Assembly: GCA_963718755.1 (NCBI GenBank)
Contig: OY970376.1
Coordinates: 1,612,001-1,676,000 of the forward strand
Source of the DNA: VRUE01 sp963718755
Lineage (GTDB): Bacteria; Actinomycetota; Thermoleophilia; Solirubrobacterales; 70-9
Reading direction: 5' to 3'
Length of the DNA stretch: 64,000 bases
A program made the position numbers and the translations under genes. Positions 61,201 to 64,000 of this stretch are shown here, piece by piece; position 1 is the first letter of the stretch; each line of letters opens with the position of its first letter. A model generated the notes under the pieces. It did no database searches. It was not told the origin of the DNA and saw nothing but the letters and a program-made list of their open reading frames with translations.

Positions 61201-63629
61201 CCGAATACGGTCAGGATGCCACGTTCCGAACCGCAGCGCCGACCCACCAGCTGCAGTTCTCCTTTGGCTCTGCGGGAGCGGGCAATGGCCAGCTCGCGCA
61301 ACCCTTTGGTCTTGACGTCGATGCCGAAGGCAACATCTGGGTGGCCGATTCGGGCAACAATCGGGTCCAGAAGTTCAATTCCAAAGGTGAATACTTGAGC
61401 AAATTCGGCTCTCTCGGGTCGTCCAACGGCCAGTTCAACGAACCGTTGGACGTGGCCGTTACCCCGGAAGGGGATCTCTGGGTAACCGATGGGGTAAATG
61501 CAAGGGTTCAGAAGTTCAATTCCAATGGTGGATACTTGAGCAAATTTGGGTCAAGCGGAAGTGGCCCAGGTCAATTCGTGGAACCCTGGGGCATAGACGT
61601 CGCGCCCAACGGCAACATCTGGGTCGCCGATGCCCGCTACTACCGTGTCCAGGAGTTCACCGCCAAAGGTGAATTCGTTCGAGAAGTGCATGGCGCTGGC
61701 CAAGGCGGCAGCGGACCGGGGGAATTTGCCGGTCCGGCCGGTCTGGAGGTCGATCAGAACGGCCATGTCTGGGTTACCGACTCGGGCAACAACCGGGTCA
61801 CGGAGCTCTCCTCCACTGGTCAGTACCTGAGCCAGTTCGGCACTGCGGGGAGCGGCGATGGTCAGTTCATCGAACCCCAGGCGATTGCGATCAAGCCCTC
61901 CGGGGATCTACTGGTCGCCGACCGGGGAAGCGGCAAAGTTCAGCAGTTCACCCAGGATGGTGAGTACGTGAGCAAATTCGGCAGCGGCCTCTCTGAAGTG
62001 AGAGGACTGACCGTTGGCCCCGCCGGTGCCGTCTACGTGTCGAACACGCCGGCATCGAAAGTCCAGAAGTGGCGCCAGCTCGTCCCGACCGCTGCCACCC
62101 AGTCGGCAAGCTCTGTGCAAACCGAAGCGGCGACACTGGCGGGAATCGTGAACCCGGGAGGGGCGGCGACTACCTATCGCTTCGAATACGGCAAAACCAC
62201 AAGCTATGGCACCAAGGTGCCGGCTCCAGACGAAAGCGTTGGTTCGGGCACGGCAGACGTCGCGGTCAGCAAAGCGATCAGTGGCCTCGTGCCCGGCACC
62301 ACCTACCACTTTCGGGTCGTGGCGGTTAACCCCAACGGCGTCGCCTACGGCAAAGACATGACGTTCGCGACGGAATCCTTGTCGGGGCCCAAGCTGAACG
62401 GCATGGCGGTGACCGAGCCCTTCGATGGCAGTGCGCCCTCCATTGCCAGATTCGGCTCCGAATGGTCCAAATTCGGCTGGGCAGACGGCGCGACTCCCAA
62501 GGGGGAAGTCACCGCTACGGGCTGGCGTCCTGTCGATGCCTACCCCGCCGTAAACGGTGCCTTCTACAACTCGACCGTGACAGACACTGGCCTGGGAGTT
62601 GCCGCAGTCGCCACCGTGGCTGTGAGCCCGACCTACGCGAGCCGCTACTCCTCGGTGTGGCTGGATGCCTCGGGCTCAGCCGGCACTCGAACCGGCTATG
62701 AGCTGAGGTTTTCTCGCGCCAACATCCCGGCGAACACATACGAAGTTCTGCTTTCCAAGTGGCAGGGAGGGGTCAAAACCGCCTTGCTGGCCTCGAAATC
62801 GGAATACTCGTTTGCCAACGGAAGCTCCTTCGCCTTGGTCGATCTGGGCGAAATGGTATCTGCCTGGATCAATACCGGCTCGGGCTTCACGCAGCTCCTC
62901 AGCGCAAGTGACAGCACCTTCAGCACCGGCAACGCGGGAGTGGCGGCGACCGGCAACGAAATCCGCCTGACCAAATTCAAGACTGGCCCGTTGCTCTCGC
63001 CGGTGGCCAACATGGACGCCGCTCTCAAAGAGCTCAGCTTGACCGACTCGTTCGAAAGGAACGAAGATCCACTCGATCTCGGTGGCGCCTGGGCTCACTT
63101 CGGCTGGCTTTTAACCGATTACGGGCATGACTCTGGCCGCGTCACGGTGAGTGGCTGGGGGCCGACTCTCTCTCTCATGAACGGGGCCTACCGCACCGCA
63201 GCCATGGTTTCGGACACCGGTTCCGGGGTCGCTGTTGCCGCGACCCTCTCGGCCAAGCCCTCAGTCGTGAACAAGTCCTTCTCCCTGTGGCTCGACATGT
63301 CCACCCCGGCGTCGGAATACAGAGGGGGCTATGAGCTGAGATTCATCGAAACGGCTTCGGGCATCTACACGGTCGAGACGCGCAGGTGGGTCAATGGGGC
63401 CAAAACGACCCTGGCCTCGAAAACGGGCTACTCGTTTCCGGTTGGCAGTCAGTTTGCCCTGGTCGACAAAGGAGGAACTGTCTCGGCCTGGACCAAGACC
63501 GGGTCCGAATACACCCAGCTCCTTTCGGCCAGTGACACGACCCTCAATACCGGGTATGTCGGCATTGAAGGACTTGGCGACCTGATTCGCATCAAAGGCT
63601 ACAGAAGTGGAGTGCTCCCACCGTTTTAG
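58269..63629 (+). CDS. Mosaic secreted subtilase (S8) with NHL and FN3-like domains
   Basis: A protein of 1786 residues from ATG at 58269, close behind AGGGGAG; an ATG at 58227 would add 14 residues. A signal (LLLALLCAVSISASAALA) precedes an inhibitor I9-like propeptide (RYIVVLEDAVAHP...VSPDNKV). The S8 triad is D172 (VIDTGID), H212 (HGTHVAG) and S387 (NGTSMASPHVAG). Then: an FN3-like domain (TTYHYRLVASNTSG-type), five or more W/C-rich repeats with CxAVG signatures, a second FN3-like domain, six NHL repeats (~1005-1265), a third FN3-like domain and two C-terminal beta-sandwich modules (SFERNEDPLDLGGAWAHFGW). It probably degrades proteins outside the cell while bound to a partner surface. Confidence 0.85.
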   Translation: MPHGQGRFGSDGKHRRGLRGFAALLLALLCAVSISASAALAIDGKPASPKRSAIPSPASESRVPGRYIVVLEDAVAHPGVVAEAQTERHDAELGFVYRSALNGYSVADLSKGDLASLRRDPKVAYVSPDNKVEAFAQTIPKGLERISATSNPSLDIDGQDDVRINADVAVIDTGIDYSHPDLNVVARTNCVPANENDPPVCIDNNGTDGNGHGTHVAGTIGAIDNGLGVVGVAPGVRLWGVRVLDDEGNGYTSWVIAGIDWVTSHGTEIEAANMSLGGWGKSLPEEEAIKASVEKGVVYVVAASNDSVNAARVSPANGPDVITVSALTDYDGKPGGTGTSSGCSNWGKDDTLADFSNWGSDVEIAAPGVCVYSTEPGGTYDYRNGTSMASPHVAGAAAVMASVSNPNSKADVEAIRQQLVNGGSLQWTDDSTDGEVEPTLYMHPSPLTKTEASTAGFSSDGGKSATLYGSINARGLQTTYQFEYGTTTSYGQNAPATPESLTNINHHTSVSQVIASLTPGQTYHYRLVASNTSGVTYGQNQTFVAPQWAIQAPASEPGQTGNEWLNDVSCWAPKSCMAVGYNYNNEERAISYEQGSGGWNWRSVPMPPGGESPELESVSCTASNACTAVGNFYSGGKTVPLAMRWNGSAWSAQSIPAPSGPNSLLQGVSCWSATDCIAVGYTRNPNPNPEEEWFDYSVRWKGGVWSTLSTPDPADSKESELEDVSCVSASSCKAVGWYVRKTGGYRSVITSWNGSSWSLQTPADATKTLSGVSCTSAVFCISVGGWPGAEVWDGSKWSNQTVSLPSGSQGGDLGDVSCVSPSSCTAIGYRAVGPRYVGLHVAWDGTSWTSQVPPRRSEAEDALWGVSCVALAGCSAVGALTTGAYDGLLVRRADVVTEPATSISTTQATLNGAINPAGLATTYRFEYGKTTGYGTSLPVPDGSAGSGGQAVAVNQPLTELEPETTYHYRVVATNSKGTEYGQDATFRTAAPTHQLQFSFGSAGAGNGQLAQPFGLDVDAEGNIWVADSGNNRVQKFNSKGEYLSKFGSLGSSNGQFNEPLDVAVTPEGDLWVTDGVNARVQKFNSNGGYLSKFGSSGSGPGQFVEPWGIDVAPNGNIWVADARYYRVQEFTAKGEFVREVHGAGQGGSGPGEFAGPAGLEVDQNGHVWVTDSGNNRVTELSSTGQYLSQFGTAGSGDGQFIEPQAIAIKPSGDLLVADRGSGKVQQFTQDGEYVSKFGSGLSEVRGLTVGPAGAVYVSNTPASKVQKWRQLVPTAATQSASSVQTEAATLAGIVNPGGAATTYRFEYGKTTSYGTKVPAPDESVGSGTADVAVSKAISGLVPGTTYHFRVVAVNPNGVAYGKDMTFATESLSGPKLNGMAVTEPFDGSAPSIARFGSEWSKFGWADGATPKGEVTATGWRPVDAYPAVNGAFYNSTVTDTGLGVAAVATVAVSPTYASRYSSVWLDASGSAGTRTGYELRFSRANIPANTYEVLLSKWQGGVKTALLASKSEYSFANGSSFALVDLGEMVSAWINTGSGFTQLLSASDSTFSTGNAGVAATGNEIRLTKFKTGPLLSPVANMDAALKELSLTDSFERNEDPLDLGGAWAHFGWLLTDYGHDSGRVTVSGWGPTLSLMNGAYRTAAMVSDTGSGVAVAATLSAKPSVVNKSFSLWLDMSTPASEYRGGYELRFIETASGIYTVETRRWVNGAKTTLASKTGYSFPVGSQFALVDKGGTVSAWTKTGSEYTQLLSASDTTLNTGYVGIEGLGDLIRIKGYRSGVLPPF
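61364..61549 (+). repeat. Near-identical NHL-repeat DNA segments within the subtilase gene
   Basis: GGGTCCAGAAGTTCAATTCC (61364) recurs as GGGTTCAGAAGTTCAATTCC (61504), with the following ~25 bp also nearly identical (...TACTTGAGCAAATT). They are two of six ~47-residue NHL repeats (VADSGNNRVQKF/VTDGVNARVQKF) and indicate recent internal duplication or recombination. Confidence 0.75.
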
Positions 63630-64000
63630 CGCTCGTCGTAAGAGCTTTGAAAGGTGCGGAAAGCGGGTTTTGACCTGGCGCGAGATCGGTTGGGAGCTCA
63701 ACCGATGTTTCGCCGGTCCACCACCTCGCAGCCCAGCTCCGCGCCCCGCTCGACGATCACGCTGCGGCTGCGAATCGTCTCGATCTCGGCGGCCCGGCGT
63801 TCTCTCCACGTCACGGATGCGGATGTAGAGTGCCTCGCCGAGGTTGACCGAGCAGGTCCGGCTCCCCTCGGCATCGGTCCAGGCGCCGCGCAGCGCCTTG
63901 ATCGCCGCCGCGCGGACCTCTGGTCCTCGCCGACGCATCCTGCTGGCTCTGGGTCGCCTTTCTCTGCCCACCACTTTGACTTGGCCAAGTTGGCCAACTG
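63630..64000 (-). pseudogene. Possible decayed M20-type hydrolase fragment at the window edge
   Basis: On the minus strand, from the edge to about 63698, two frames together give protein-like sequence: RRGPEVRAAAIKALRGAWTD and SVNLGEALYIRIRDVE in one, then RRAAEIETIRSRSVIVERGA and ELGCEVVDRR in another. The order resembles the C-terminal third of M20 hydantoinase/carbamoylase-type hydrolases (a beta strand with xDIRD-like residues, then a helix, then a 'RGVELE' strand). A frameshift would be needed to join them, so I read it as a decayed remnant. The remaining 63630-63697 shows nothing. Confidence 0.3.

Overview
The window is a GC-rich, densely packed bacterial chromosome segment. GTG and TTG starts are common, overlaps of the ATGA/GTGA type are frequent, and no transposase, integrase, rRNA or CRISPR array was seen. 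The combination of families suggests an actinobacterium of the Thermoleophilia/Solirubrobacterales type: very large secreted NHL/PD40 propeller proteins with basic tails, collagen-like and RTX proteins, TetR and PucR expansions, MpaB-type oxygenase. That taxonomic call is an inference from family content and composition, not from a marker gene.

Layout. 1-6.4 kb: a three-gene cassette (secreted propeller protein, secreted internal-repeat protein, PucR-type regulator), truncated on the left. 6.4-19.2 kb: housekeeping and accessory genes (TetR, SIMPL, tRNA-Val, SDR, SRPBCC, saccharopine-dehydrogenase-like, MpaB, FtsH-like protease, FHA regulator, metallo-beta-lactamase-fold hydrolase, two secreted hydrolases, tRNA-Asp, an AT-rich gap, methyltransferase, ECF sigma factor). 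19.2-25.1 kb: three tandem TetR genes, two tandem S51 peptidases, and an AbiE-like antitoxin/nucleotidyltransferase pair with an inverted repeat at its promoter. 25.1-28.7 kb: ferritin, an enolase-superfamily gene and an FAD oxidase, separated by three copies of a ~120-bp palindromic repeat.

28.7-41.8 kb is a polyamine/amine uptake and catabolism locus. The minus strand carries an APC permease, potA-potD-potB-potC and an MmsA-type aldehyde dehydrogenase. The plus strand carries a class III aminotransferase, a PucR regulator, a 37-codon ORF, alanine dehydrogenase and a gamma-aminobutyraldehyde-type dehydrogenase. The likely logic is uptake, pyruvate-dependent transamination, recycling of the alanine to pyruvate by Ald, and oxidation of the resulting aldehydes.

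41.9-44.1 kb holds a coiled-coil membrane-tail protein and an RTX-type protein. 44.1-48.9 kb is a divergent three-gene module: a possible PD-(D/E)XK-like protein, an uncharacterised 493-residue protein and a two-HKD PLD-family protein. It has the look of an undescribed nuclease or defence system. 49.1-63.6 kb holds a collagen-like secreted protein, a complete second copy of the three-gene cassette from the left edge, and a ~1790-residue mosaic subtilase. The right edge carries what looks like a decayed M20-type hydrolase fragment.

The strongest leads are the duplicated ATGA-coupled secreted-propeller/regulator cassette, the 44-49 kb nuclease module, the AbiE-like pair, and the palindromic repeats both between and inside genes.
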